The notes under the pieces are model-generated. The model was not told the origin of the DNA. It saw nothing but the letters and a program-made list of their open reading frames with translations, and ran no database searches. The position numbers were made by a program, and so were the translations under genes. 64,000 bases of DNA from Mucilaginibacter flavidus (GTDB lineage: Bacteria > Bacteroidota > Bacteroidia > Sphingobacteriales > Sphingobacteriaceae), in NCBI RefSeq assembly GCF_024055575.1, contig NZ_JAMXOE010000024.1, forward strand, positions 1 to 64,000, written 5' to 3'. Position 1 is the stretch's first letter. Each line of letters begins with the position of its first letter. Shown here one piece after another: positions 32,984 to 40,994 of this stretch.

Positions 32984-34759
32984 TCACACCACCAACTTTT
33001 GCTCAACAGGATGTTTGATCAGATAAAATCCGTCATTTATCAGTTTTTTAAATTCAGGTTGCATATTCGCTTTGTTTTCTAAAAAAGCCCTTATTTCATC
33101 GGCAAGTTTTAGTTCCACGCCTTCGTGGTCAAGTATTTCTAATATCTCTAATGCGCATAGCCAGTCGTCCTGATGGTGTTTTTGCAGCATCATCCATACG
33201 TTGCCCAAAAAACCGAAGTCGCCGCCGGTTTGCCTGCGATTGCGTACTTGCTGGTAAAGTTTGTGCAGTTCTTTTGTATTTTGATCGTAAGCGATGTGGT
33301 GGGTAGCTGTATTTGATTTATACGCAATTTCTAAAAACGCCGCTTTATCAGCGGCACCGCAAAAAACAGAGACAATTTTATCGCCAACGGCCATATCATA
33401 AACCCCCCATTCGGGCTTAAATAGTTCTTCACCATCTTTATCCGTAACTGTGCAGTTCTCAAACGTAATAAGCTGCGTTTTTCCGTTCGAGGCGTGTATT
33501 TTCATTACATAGCCGGTAACGGTAATGCCGCTTTCAAAGTTTAGTTCGGTGGTTTTACCTTTTTCAATGCCGAAATAATTAAGTTCTTCAACACTTAAAT
33601 CTTCCAGTGGAAGGGCATGGCCTTTTAGTTTACCCACCGGCGAGCTGAAACCATCTTTATGATAATCCTTACCATGGCCCTTCAACTGTTTATTGTCGAC
33701 TGCCAACGCCGATGGCCCGGTAGTTTTTATAAATACAGGTAACCCTTTATGTTGCGTAAAACCATTAAATGTCCCTGAGACCTGCAGGCCTGAACTGTAA
33801 ACTGCGGTGCATGTGTTTTCACTGTCCACAGCCTTTTGCAGCCCGTATGTTCCGCCCCTGCGAAACGACATGGTGTTGGCAAAGGTTTCCAGTACATCAA
33901 TCAGGTTTTGAAACGTCGGGGTAACAAACAACTGCGGTTGCGTTGTGGTAATATCATAGCTGTAATTCACCGCAGCAATAGTATATGGTATCTTTTTGAT
34001 ACCACAATCCATGCAGCTTGAACTCTCGCCGATTGATGACAGCAACCCGGCGCCATAAATTTTAGGATTTTCAAGCGTACCTATAAGCCCGTACTCTACC
34101 GTCCACCAATGCAGGCGGCTTAATAACGCCATTTCAGAAGGTTCGCCCATGTTTTCCTGGCGATAGGCCAGCAATTCTTCGGCCTTTTTTATTTCGGCCG
34201 CATCGGCATCGGGCATTTCTTTTAATATCGATAAAGCCCTTATGGCTTCGTACAATTCAAAGTCCTGCGCCGAAAACATAGCTTTTGCACCTATCGACCC
34301 AAAGTAACTAAGGTATTCATGATAGTCTTTATCCGCAATGATAGGCGCGTGTCCCGCAGATTCATGGATGATATCGGGAGCTGGTGTATACTCAATATGG
34401 TTTAACTGGCGTATATCGGCGGCAATAACTAAAACCCGGTAGGCCTGGTATTCCATAAATGCCGCAGGAGGTATAAATCCATCAACAGTAACAGCACCCC
34501 AGCCAATTTTACCCAACGCATCGTTCATCTCCTGCAGACTTGGTATTTTTTCTATCGTTAATCCGGCTTTTTCAAGGCCCGGGATGTAAGGGTAATAGGC
34601 AACATCTTTAAGGTAGCTGTAGTTTTGCCGCATTACGTAACGCCAAACCGCGTGGTCGATAGGGGTGTAGTGCTCGTAGTGCTGGTCAACAATAAATTGC
34701 TTTAAATGTGCAGGTAAAGCAGCCACCTGCGGGTTATTGAAATTATTAAAACCGGCCAT
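32984..34759 (-). CDS. Aromatic amino acid hydroxylase (biopterin-dependent)
   Basis: A 591-residue protein. The N-terminal half is the aromatic amino acid hydroxylase domain: IIHESAGHAPIIADKDYHEYL gives two iron-binding His (about 130 and 135), and WWTVEYGLIG supplies the third ligand Glu. The second half (about 300-591) is a family-specific extension with no clear motif. Bacteroidota proteins of this size are annotated as phenylalanine/tyrosine hydroxylases. Tetrahydrobiopterin and O2 are the expected cofactors. ATG at 34759; a clear promoter lies at 34783-34812. Confidence 0.9.
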   Translation of the reverse strand: MAGFNNFNNPQVAALPAHLKQFIVDQHYEHYTPIDHAVWRYVMRQNYSYLKDVAYYPYIPGLEKAGLTIEKIPSLQEMNDALGKIGWGAVTVDGFIPPAAFMEYQAYRVLVIAADIRQLNHIEYTPAPDIIHESAGHAPIIADKDYHEYLSYFGSIGAKAMFSAQDFELYEAIRALSILKEMPDADAAEIKKAEELLAYRQENMGEPSEMALLSRLHWWTVEYGLIGTLENPKIYGAGLLSSIGESSSCMDCGIKKIPYTIAAVNYSYDITTTQPQLFVTPTFQNLIDVLETFANTMSFRRGGTYGLQKAVDSENTCTAVYSSGLQVSGTFNGFTQHKGLPVFIKTTGPSALAVDNKQLKGHGKDYHKDGFSSPVGKLKGHALPLEDLSVEELNYFGIEKGKTTELNFESGITVTGYVMKIHASNGKTQLITFENCTVTDKDGEELFKPEWGVYDMAVGDKIVSVFCGAADKAAFLEIAYKSNTATHHIAYDQNTKELHKLYQQVRNRRQTGGDFGFLGNVWMMLQKHHQDDWLCALEILEILDHEGVELKLADEIRAFLENKANMQPEFKKLINDGFYLIKHPVEQKLVV

Positions 34760-34782
34760 TATTTGGTATATTTTAGAAAACC

Positions 34783-34812
34783 CAAAATTAGGAAATTAGT
34801 TTAACCGGCAAA
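34783..34812 (-). promoter_or_regulatory. Promoter TTTG-N18-TAATTTTG of the hydroxylase gene
   Basis: On the minus strand TTTG (34812-34809) is followed by an 18-base spacer and TAATTTTG (34790-34783), an exact TAnnTTTG box. The start site would be near 34778, giving a leader of about 20 bases before the ATG at 34759. Confidence 0.65.
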
Positions 34813-34933
34813 TTTAATTTGGTGTAGATAAATAATAAAATTACAGAATTATTGAGATGTTCTTGGCTGTGTTTAAAGTCTATTTATTCTATAGAGTAGA
34901 CGAATGTGCAAATTAAATTCTGCTTAGTGTGGA

Positions 34934-35908
34934 TTATACAATATCGTTTTCTAAGTTGTTTTTTGCTGGTAAACCCGCTTGTAAACGGCTGGGTTTAATC
35001 ATATAATAAAGACCAGAAAGAGCAACAAAAACCGAGATTAGATAAAACGATGTCGCTATCAGCACGCCGATATCTGCATTTATCGGGAAAACCTTAGAAA
35101 GTGCGGTAAAAAAAGCCTCGCGGGCGCCTGCGCCACCTGCTGTAGGGATCAGAATAGCAAAGCCTGACAGTAAAAACGACAACAGGTAGGGCGGAAACGT
35201 GCCCTTGAAACTTGCCTGGTAAAAGTCGGGCTGGCTTAATATTATACAAAGTACTGTCGCTAGTTGCAGTAATTGCAGCACCAGCGCCTTTGCATGGGCC
35301 TGGAAAAAATAGCGGGTGTAATCCTTGAAAAATTTATGTATAACAAAATAATAGATTAATGATCCGCCTGCAAATATTCCCGCTGCCATCCAGGTGTATG
35401 CAGCAAGCTGGGGTATAAAAAATGAAAGGGTAACGGCCAATAATCCAATTATCCAAAGTCCGCTCAGCCTGTCGAACATCACCGCCCAAAAAAGCCTTTT
35501 AACCGGTACCTTGTAAGTTTTGTTGATGAGGTACATTTTGTAGCCGTCGCCGCCAATGCCGCCCGGCAGTAATATGTTATAAAACATGCCCAAAAAGTAC
35601 AGCCGTAAATTGTATTTAGGGTTAAGATTTAACCCTATCGATCTAAAAAAGCTTAATAACCGCCATGCAGACACTATCATGGAAAGAAGGAAGCAAATAA
35701 TGGCAATGACGTACATCCACCAATATTGAGGGTGTAACAGCCTGTATTTTACCGCGTTAAAATCGACTTTAGTAAAAACCCAAATAAGTAATACAGTGGT
35801 AATGCCAATTTTTAATAATAGCTTGGCAATGTTCCATATTTTTTGCTTGAATGTTTTGGGCTTTAACTCTTCGGTAGCTTCTTCTGCCGCGTCTTCAATG
35901 TTTTTCAT
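34934..35908 (-). CDS. Flippase-like / LPG-synthase-TM family membrane protein (UPF0104)
   Basis: A 324-residue integral membrane protein with about eight helices and the family marker GGIGGDGYKMYLINK (about 115-130) plus MFDRLSGLWIIG and PTAGGAGAREAFF. This is the membrane domain of lysyl-phosphatidylglycerol synthases, without the synthase part; such stand-alone domains are annotated as flippases. ATG at 35908 is chosen; a TTG three codons upstream (35917) is inside the -7 box TATCTTTG (35922-35915), so it cannot be the start of that transcript. An SDR gene lies 48 bases upstream. Confidence 0.85.
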   Translation of the reverse strand: MKNIEDAAEEATEELKPKTFKQKIWNIAKLLLKIGITTVLLIWVFTKVDFNAVKYRLLHPQYWWMYVIAIICFLLSMIVSAWRLLSFFRSIGLNLNPKYNLRLYFLGMFYNILLPGGIGGDGYKMYLINKTYKVPVKRLFWAVMFDRLSGLWIIGLLAVTLSFFIPQLAAYTWMAAGIFAGGSLIYYFVIHKFFKDYTRYFFQAHAKALVLQLLQLATVLCIILSQPDFYQASFKGTFPPYLLSFLLSGFAILIPTAGGAGAREAFFTALSKVFPINADIGVLIATSFYLISVFVALSGLYYMIKPSRLQAGLPAKNNLENDIV

Positions 35909-35956
35909 GCAGCACAAAGATAAGTAAAACGCATTAAGGCCAGAGTTTCGGGCATG

Positions 35957-36760
35957 TTATTTCGGAACAAGTTTAGGCGCGATCCTGGTAAGTACACCGG
36001 GCAAAAACCTGCTTAACCATAGTCCAACCCGTTCGCCGCTTAACTTGCCGATAAAAGCTTCAAAGGCTCCTCTTTTAATCGCTTTCATAATTTGCCTGGC
36101 CGCACGATCGGGTGGCAGGCCATTTTCTATATTTTCAGACGGTGCACCTAAACCATAAGGTTTGTTGGTAACGGCATATAACGAGATGTTGGTGCGGATG
36201 TAGCCCGGCGTAAGTATGGTTACTTTGATATTATTGGCCGCTACTTCGGCCCGCAGGCAATCAAAAAAACCGTGCAGGGCGTGTTTGGCAGCAGCATAGG
36301 CCGACCGCATAGGCGTCCCTATCTTACCCATAACACTACTGGTAACTACAAAATGCCCGGTTTTCCGCTCCAAAAAATGGGGTAGAAGGGCCTTGGTTAG
36401 CACAACATAACTAAAGTAATCCAGTTCCATCAGCTTACGATGCACTTGGATATCGGTATCAATAACCAATGAGCGTTGCGTAACGCCGCCGTTATGTATC
36501 ATAATGTCTATCACCCCGAAGCGCTTAATTGCCTCTTGTACGGCAGCATCTAACGAGTTTGTGTCGGAAAGATCTAACGGAAGCACTTGAACTGATTCTG
36601 GGGCGCTGCACGCTTGCTTCACCCGCTCTAATTCATCTACTCTCCTGCTCGACAATATCAATTTTGCGCCACAGGCCGACATGGCATAAGCAAGCGCTTC
36701 GCCAATTCCTGACGAAGCGCCTGTAATCCATACAACTTTATTGTTAAAGTGATTGTTCAA
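35957..36760 (-). CDS. Short-chain dehydrogenase/reductase (SDR)
   Basis: A 267-residue SDR: VVWITGASSGIGEALAYAM (TGxxxGxG), NGGVTQRS (NNAG variant with HNGG), active Ser in VTSSVMGKIGTPMRSAYAAAKHAL (Tyr-x-x-x-Lys), then TPGYIRTNISL. The pattern is close to the DHRS7-like branch often called 7-alpha-hydroxysteroid or retinol-type dehydrogenases; substrate unknown. The start appears to be TTG at 36760, since no ATG lies upstream of the Rossmann motif. DUF1003 precedes it by 15 bases, likely co-transcribed. Confidence 0.9.
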   Translation of the reverse strand: MNNHFNNKVVWITGASSGIGEALAYAMSACGAKLILSSRRVDELERVKQACSAPESVQVLPLDLSDTNSLDAAVQEAIKRFGVIDIMIHNGGVTQRSLVIDTDIQVHRKLMELDYFSYVVLTKALLPHFLERKTGHFVVTSSVMGKIGTPMRSAYAAAKHALHGFFDCLRAEVAANNIKVTILTPGYIRTNISLYAVTNKPYGLGAPSENIENGLPPDRAARQIMKAIKRGAFEAFIGKLSGERVGLWLSRFLPGVLTRIAPKLVPK

Positions 36761-36775
36761 AAATACTGTTGTCCG

Positions 36776-37192
36776 TTATGCTTTCTTATCGTTTTTCTCC
36801 AGCAGTTCCAATATCCTGTCAAGCTTATCAACCTCAATCGAATTCAGCTTTTTAAGTAGTTCCTCTATTTCTATTTTAGCCTCGCAATTGGTCCTGTAAT
36901 CTGCGTCGGCCTGGGCCCGGTCGCGTTCGCTTTGGCGGTTTTGTGCCATCATGATGATCGGGGCTGCATAGGCTGCCTGGGTCGAGAAAACCAGATTAAG
37001 CAAAATAAAAGGGTAAACATCCCATTTATAGGCAAAGCCTACAATGTTTAGCACCATCCAGGCCAGTACAATGAGGGTTTGGATAATAATGAATCGCCAC
37101 GAGCCCATGCCGTTTGCAACCGAGTCGGCCAGGCGCTGGCCAAATTCTAATGAGTCCTGGTGCATCTGGTGCCAGGTTTTGTTGTGTTCCAT
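36776..37192 (-). CDS. DUF1003 membrane protein
   Basis: A 138-residue protein with two membrane helices (about 31-53 and 60-82) and the DUF1003 markers: GMGSWRFIIIQTLIVLAWMVLN, DVYPFILLNLVFSTQAAYAAPIIMMAQNRQSERDR. The C-terminal third is a coiled coil (IEELLKKLNSIEVDKLDRILELLEKN). Family function is unknown; some members are annotated as cyclic-nucleotide-linked. ATG at 37192. The SDR gene follows 15 bases downstream on the same strand. Confidence 0.9.
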   Translation of the reverse strand: MEHNKTWHQMHQDSLEFGQRLADSVANGMGSWRFIIIQTLIVLAWMVLNIVGFAYKWDVYPFILLNLVFSTQAAYAAPIIMMAQNRQSERDRAQADADYRTNCEAKIEIEELLKKLNSIEVDKLDRILELLEKNDKKA

Positions 37193-37238
37193 AAGGGGTT
37201 TAAATTAAATTTCTTTTTTGATAAATATATGGAATGGA

Positions 37239-37369
37239 GAGCCAAGAACCAAGAGACAAGAATCAAGAAAAAATAGAACTGCCGGAAAATTACCAATTGG
37301 AGCAGCTTCTATTTCAGGTTACTGACTTTCTTCTTCTCTCTTGGCTCTTAATTCTTGGCTCTTGGTTCT
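37239..37369. repeat. Inverted AAGAACCAAGAG / CTCTTGGTTCTT word repeats
   Basis: 37239-37268 is a run of GCCAAGAACCAAGAGACAAG-type words; 37339-37369 carries the reverse-complement vocabulary (TCTTGGCTCTTAATTCTTGG and on). The arms are 70 bases apart in the 311-base divergent region between DUF1003 and an ABC ATPase, and the same words recur at 22428-22451. A weak TAGGTTTG -7 box (37411-37418) may serve the downstream ATPase gene. No gene is visible here. Confidence 0.75.
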
Positions 37370-37503
37370 GAAAAAAACGTATTTCATTTTTTTGATAAAC
37401 TTTTATAGTTTAGGTTTGGGGATATTTAACCGCTGCAAAGAAACCTAAGCGTTGCCTTTATAGCCCACTTTTGTTGTTTTTAAAAAGATAATTACGGCCC
37501 GGT

Positions 37504-38547
37504 ATGCAAGAAGACATGATCCTGGAAACCATATCGGTTACCAAAAACTATTTTGGCGATAAATCTTCAGGAGTTAATAACGTAACCATATTCATCCCCA
37601 AAGGAAAAGTTACTGCTATTGTAGGAGAAAGCGGCAGTGGCAAAACCACTTTGTTGAATTTATTATATGGTTTGTTGCAGCCCGACAGCGGCGAGGTTTT
37701 TTTTAAGGAAGAACGTATTTTAAAACGCGAAGAAAAGCTGCAGCCCGCCCACGAGGCCATGCGCCTTGTTACCCAAAATAACCAGGACATGGATCTGGAA
37801 GCCAGCGTTTGGGAAAGCGTGCGCTCGGGCTTGCGGATCGGCGAAATTGGGCTTGATACCGAGGAAAAGAAAATAACCGACTCGCTGAACATGCTTGATA
37901 TTTTGCCGCTAAAAGACCAGCCATTCGGCAAGCTTAGCGGCGGCGAAAAACAGCGCGTAACCATTGCCAAAGCCCTGATAAGCAAGCCCGAAGTTATTTT
38001 GCTGGATGAGCCATTTAACCAGGTTGACGCCACTTACCGTGAAGGCCTGCAGCACGACATCCGCTACATTGTAAAGGAGTGGGGGGTAACCGTTGTACTC
38101 GTAAGTCATGACCCTGCCGAAATACTCTCGATGGCTGATGAACTGATAGTTTTGAAGGAGGGTGAAATTGTTGAAAACGGCAGCCCCGAGGAACTTTATA
38201 ATACGCCTAAGTTACTGTACACTGCCCAGATACTGGCCAGCAGCAGTCAGCTTACATCCGACGAGGCCAAAAGCTGCGGTATAAAAAGTAAACGCGGCAC
38301 GGTAGTGGTTTATGCCGAGCATGTTAAAATTGTCAAAGGTTTCGGTGCTAAATGGACGGTTAAACAAATACTTTTTAAAGGATTTTTTGAAGAGCTGATA
38401 ATTGAACGCGGAGGGGTAATACTGAGGGCAAATAACTACAGCAAAGGTAAATATGATATTGGTAGCAAAATAAGCGTTAACATTGAGGACTATTTTGAAT
38501 TTGGTAAATGGGAAACGCCTGCAAGATCGTTGCCGAAGGATATTTAG
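37504..38547 (+). CDS. Orphan ABC transporter ATP-binding protein with C-terminal TOBE-like domain
   Basis: A 347-residue ATPase: Walker A GESGSGKT (about 42-49), Q-loop VTQNNQD, signature LSGGEKQR (about 145), Walker B VILLDEPFNQVD (about 165) and LVSHD. The C-terminal third (about 245-340, VVVYAEHVKIVKGFG, FFEELIIERGGVILRANNYSKGKYDIGSKISVNI) resembles the TOBE-type regulatory barrel of PotA/MalK-like importer ATPases. No permease or binding protein gene is adjacent on either strand. Alone it could serve a distant permease or have a non-transport role. ATG at 37504. Confidence 0.88.
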   Translation: MQEDMILETISVTKNYFGDKSSGVNNVTIFIPKGKVTAIVGESGSGKTTLLNLLYGLLQPDSGEVFFKEERILKREEKLQPAHEAMRLVTQNNQDMDLEASVWESVRSGLRIGEIGLDTEEKKITDSLNMLDILPLKDQPFGKLSGGEKQRVTIAKALISKPEVILLDEPFNQVDATYREGLQHDIRYIVKEWGVTVVLVSHDPAEILSMADELIVLKEGEIVENGSPEELYNTPKLLYTAQILASSSQLTSDEAKSCGIKSKRGTVVVYAEHVKIVKGFGAKWTVKQILFKGFFEELIIERGGVILRANNYSKGKYDIGSKISVNIEDYFEFGKWETPARSLPKDI

Positions 38548-38594
38548 CTTTTGTGTGAGTAAGCTGATTAGGTGAGTGCTTAAGCGTTCCATTT

Positions 38595-38627
38595 TTCACA
38601 GCGGAACACCCGGAACGCTATGGAACG
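38595..38627. repeat. TTCACAG-GGAAC direct repeat, copy 1
   Basis: A 33-base run with GGAAC words at about 10-base spacing. The second copy is at 40417-40449; the two match at 24 of 33 positions in the same orientation and flank the EamA/Lrp gene pair. Confidence 0.5.
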
Positions 38628-38742
38628 TGTTGTTTATCAATTGTTTGGTATTTTTTAAAAAATGACTTTTAATCTTCTGAACGTCTATGGTCACAAGATC
38701 AATAACAGCAGATAACCAACAAAGCCAGCTTCGTATCCCTAT

Positions 38743-39726
38743 TTAGCAATCCGCAACCGCAGCTTCTTTCGGACTTTTGGACTTTCGGACTTCATTCTTT
38801 TCTTTCCTATATTTCGCGAGGTTGATCAGCAAAACACTGCCTAATATTACAAACAGCCCCACCAATTGTATCAATGATACATGCTCGTGTATAAATACCA
38901 CGCCCAATATCACCGCTATTACCGGGTTAACATAGGCGTAAGTGCTCACTTGTGTTGCGGGCCTTACCTGCAGCAGCCAAACGTACGCGCTGTATCCAGC
39001 TATCGAACCAAAGAAAACTAAATAAGTAACCGCCAGCCAGCTGCTGGTGTGTATACTATCGAGGTTTAAATTATTAAACTCGCCATGTAAAGTGCTAACC
39101 GGTACATACACAAACCCGGCAGCCAACATTTGCCAGGCTGCGCTAACCGACCCGGAGCCGGATGATGGCCGATGTTTAGAGAATAACGACCCGCCCGACC
39201 ATGATATCGACCCGAACAGTAACAACAGCATCCACGGTAGCTTTGATGCGCCGCCACCCGAAAACATAACGCCAAGCTGTTCGCTGAACAACAGTATTAC
39301 CCCAACAAAACCTATAATTAATCCAATTATAGTTGCATTGTTTTTTAGATTGATGCCCCAGTTTGGCTTATCAAGCAATACAAACCAGATAGGCGCCGAC
39401 GATACCATTATGGCCACCATGGCGCTTGGCAGGGTTTGCTCGGCCCAAATTACTATACCGTTGCCAATAAACAACAGCAGGATACCGGTTATGGCTGCAT
39501 TGATGATATCACGTTTTACAAAAATCTTTTCACCCTTTGCCACACACCAGCCCATCATTAAAGCCCCGGCAATAATAAAGCGGATGGCACCCAGCATAAA
39601 CGGTGGCAGGCCACCCTGCTCAGCAATCCTGATAAAAAAGTAGGTGGAGCCCCATACAACGTAAACTATTGCAAAGGCTATAATTACCAATAGGGGAGAA
39701 GCTGATTTTTGTGAGGTTGAAGGCAT
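38743..39726 (-). CDS. EamA/DMT-family exporter
   Basis: A 327-residue inner-membrane transporter with ten helices in two EamA repeats: AIVYVVWGSTYFFIRIAEQGGLPPFMLGAIRF, LPSAMVAIMVSSAPIWFVLLDK, ATQVSTYAYVNPVIAVILGVVFIHEHVSLIQLVGLFVILGSVLLI. Members export amino acids and metabolites. It lies 7 bases downstream of an Lrp-type regulator, the classical pairing for amino-acid efflux. The C-terminal tail RKEKNEVRKSKSPKEAAVADC is encoded by an AGTCCGAAAGTCC-type word repeat, so the last 15 or so residues look like captured repeat DNA. ATG at 39726. Confidence 0.92.
   Translation of the reverse strand: MPSTSQKSASPLLVIIAFAIVYVVWGSTYFFIRIAEQGGLPPFMLGAIRFIIAGALMMGWCVAKGEKIFVKRDIINAAITGILLLFIGNGIVIWAEQTLPSAMVAIMVSSAPIWFVLLDKPNWGINLKNNATIIGLIIGFVGVILLFSEQLGVMFSGGGASKLPWMLLLLFGSISWSGGSLFSKHRPSSGSGSVSAAWQMLAAGFVYVPVSTLHGEFNNLNLDSIHTSSWLAVTYLVFFGSIAGYSAYVWLLQVRPATQVSTYAYVNPVIAVILGVVFIHEHVSLIQLVGLFVILGSVLLINLAKYRKEKNEVRKSKSPKEAAVADC
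38759..38795. repeat. AGTCCGAAAGTCC word repeat inside the EamA gene tail
   Basis: On the minus strand the words AGTCCGAAAGTCC, AAAAGTCCGAAAGAAG are repeated within the last codons of the EamA gene. The repeat is coding here, giving a Lys/Ser/Glu-rich tail not needed for the ten-helix fold. Confidence 0.5.
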
Positions 39727-39733
39727 GATTTAT

Positions 39734-40210
39734 TTATTTTTCGGGTATTACCAATTGTTGTTGTTCTTTAACCGTCTCCAGCACTATGGTGGTGCGCGTA
39801 CTTAAAAGATTGGGTATTTTGCTGAACTCGTTGCGCATCAGGTGCATCAGCGAGGCAGAATCATAAGTGCGTACTTTTACCAGGTAACAATCGTCGCCGG
39901 CTATGTGGTGCACTTCCTGTACTTCGGGTATTTTGGCCAGTTGTTTGGCCGTATCGTTGCAACCGGGACCGTCGGCAGCTTTCATAAAAATAAAGGCTAG
40001 CATTTTTTGCTGCAGCGCTTCGGGGTTTATGCGCGCGGTGTATTGGCGGATAACATTTTTCTGTTCCAGTTTTTTAACGCGCTCTAGTATGCCCGATGGC
40101 GCCATGCCCAGTTCGCGCGCCAGGTCGGCGTTGCTGATGCGGGCATTGTCCTGCATTAACCGTAAAATATGCAGGTCTGTTTTATCCAGTATGATCTCTG
40201 TTTCGCTAAT
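39734..40210 (-). CDS. Lrp/AsnC-family transcriptional regulator with non-canonical start
   Basis: A winged-helix regulator. The frame upstream of the first ATG (40156) reads SETEIILDKTDLHILRLM, which is the missing first helix of the Lrp DNA-binding domain, so translation must begin earlier. Between it and the upstream in-frame stop there is no ATG, GTG or TTG; an ATT at 40208-40210 would give a typical N-terminus and a 158-residue protein of normal length. The rest shows the helix-turn-helix (NADLARELGMAPSGILERVKKLE) and the RAM ligand domain. It probably controls the EamA exporter 7 bases downstream and itself via the palindrome at 40214-40229. Confidence 0.85.
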   Translation of the reverse strand: MSETEIILDKTDLHILRLMQDNARISNADLARELGMAPSGILERVKKLEQKNVIRQYTARINPEALQQKMLAFIFMKAADGPGCNDTAKQLAKIPEVQEVHHIAGDDCYLVKVRTYDSASLMHLMRNEFSKIPNLLSTRTTIVLETVKEQQQLVIPEK

Positions 40211-40213
40211 TAT

Positions 40214-40229
40214 ACTGTAATATTACAGT
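40214..40229. promoter_or_regulatory. Perfect 16-bp palindrome ACTGTAATATTACAGT
   Basis: A perfect AT-rich palindrome begins 3 bases upstream of the proposed ATT start of the Lrp-type regulator. Lrp-family proteins bind symmetric AT-centred sites, so this is a good autoregulatory operator candidate. Confidence 0.65.
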
Positions 40230-40234
40230 TATTT

Positions 40235-40277
40235 TGAATTTAATTCATAATAGTATTTTAAAAAATGAATTTAATTC
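40235..40277. promoter_or_regulatory. Two TGAATTTAATTC half-palindromes 31 bases apart
   Basis: TGAATTTAATTC occurs at 40235-40246 and 40266-40277; each is an interrupted dyad (GAATT-t-AATTC). The 31-base spacing is close to three helical turns, so two regulator dimers would sit on the same DNA face. They lie just upstream of the palindrome at 40214-40229. Confidence 0.5.
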
Positions 40278-40416
40278 GACAAAAGTGACTATTGTGTGTT
40301 TGAACTTCTTTTTGCTACTTGTCCGTCGCATTCTTGGCATTGTGGCCGTGGGGATTCGGGGGATTCATTTCGGCTGTAAACCTGTGAGAGGATTATAGCA
40401 TAGTTTTGTGTTTCTG

Positions 40417-40449
40417 TTCACAGTGGAACATAAGGAACAGGGTGGAACA
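40417..40449. repeat. TTCACAG-GGAAC direct repeat, copy 2
   Basis: Partner of 38595-38627, same orientation, matching at 24 of 33 positions. The remainder of 40278-40635 has no gene I can support; a 6-bp dyad CTGACA-aattag-TGTCAG lies at 40541-40558. Confidence 0.5.
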
Positions 40450-40635
40450 GTAAATTGGCCCAATGGTTCACTAAAAAGCCTGTTCCTACATCAGAAACGC
40501 GGTTTTTTATAATTTGCCATGTCAAAAAACGTAAAAAGTACTGACAAATTAGTGTCAGCATTTCAAGCGAAGAGACTTAGCTTATTTGGCGCGGGCATAT
40601 TCGGCGATACGAACAATAGCTTATTTCGGACTTCC

Positions 40636-40860
40636 TTATATCTTAATCACCTTATCCCTCTTCTCTGCAGGCTTATGCTCCTCCGGTTTCGGAATATGCT
40701 TCACAATAAACACCAGTGCTCCTGCCAATACTTTCAGCGCTTTAAAAGAAAAATGCACGAATGGCTTTATAACCCGCCAGGTGTCGTGCAGGGTGTCCAT
40801 TGTAGTAACCGGTTTTTCTTTGGGTTGATTGCCTATCCGCTTTGAGTTTTGATTTGCCAT
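40636..40860 (-). CDS. Small hypothetical protein with one hydrophobic segment
   Basis: A 74-residue protein: basic N-terminus (MANQNSKRIGNQPKEKPVTTMDTLHDTWRVIKPFVHF), one hydrophobic segment (FKALKVLAGALVFIVKHI, about 38-56) and a charged tail (PKPEEHKPAEKRDKVIKI). ATG at 40860; the longer frame from 40914 would add residues coded by a noncoding-looking stretch. No recognised domain. It stands alone between the Lrp region and a divergent carboxylesterase gene. Confidence 0.6.
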   Translation of the reverse strand: MANQNSKRIGNQPKEKPVTTMDTLHDTWRVIKPFVHFSFKALKVLAGALVFIVKHIPKPEEHKPAEKRDKVIKI

Positions 40861-40994
40861 AGTACTTTTGTGTAGATTGATATAGGTAATCCTAAACCGT
40901 GCCAAGATGATCATTGGTCATTGTGTCATTAGTCATTGGTGGATGATTTAGATTAATTAAATCGCTAATTTGCATCAGTAAATCGCCCCATCCT

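Noticed and set aside
40519..40845. Plus-strand reading frames opposite the small gene at 40636-40860
   Set aside because: Their composition is not protein-like, and the minus-strand frame with its amphipathic and hydrophobic segments is the better candidate.
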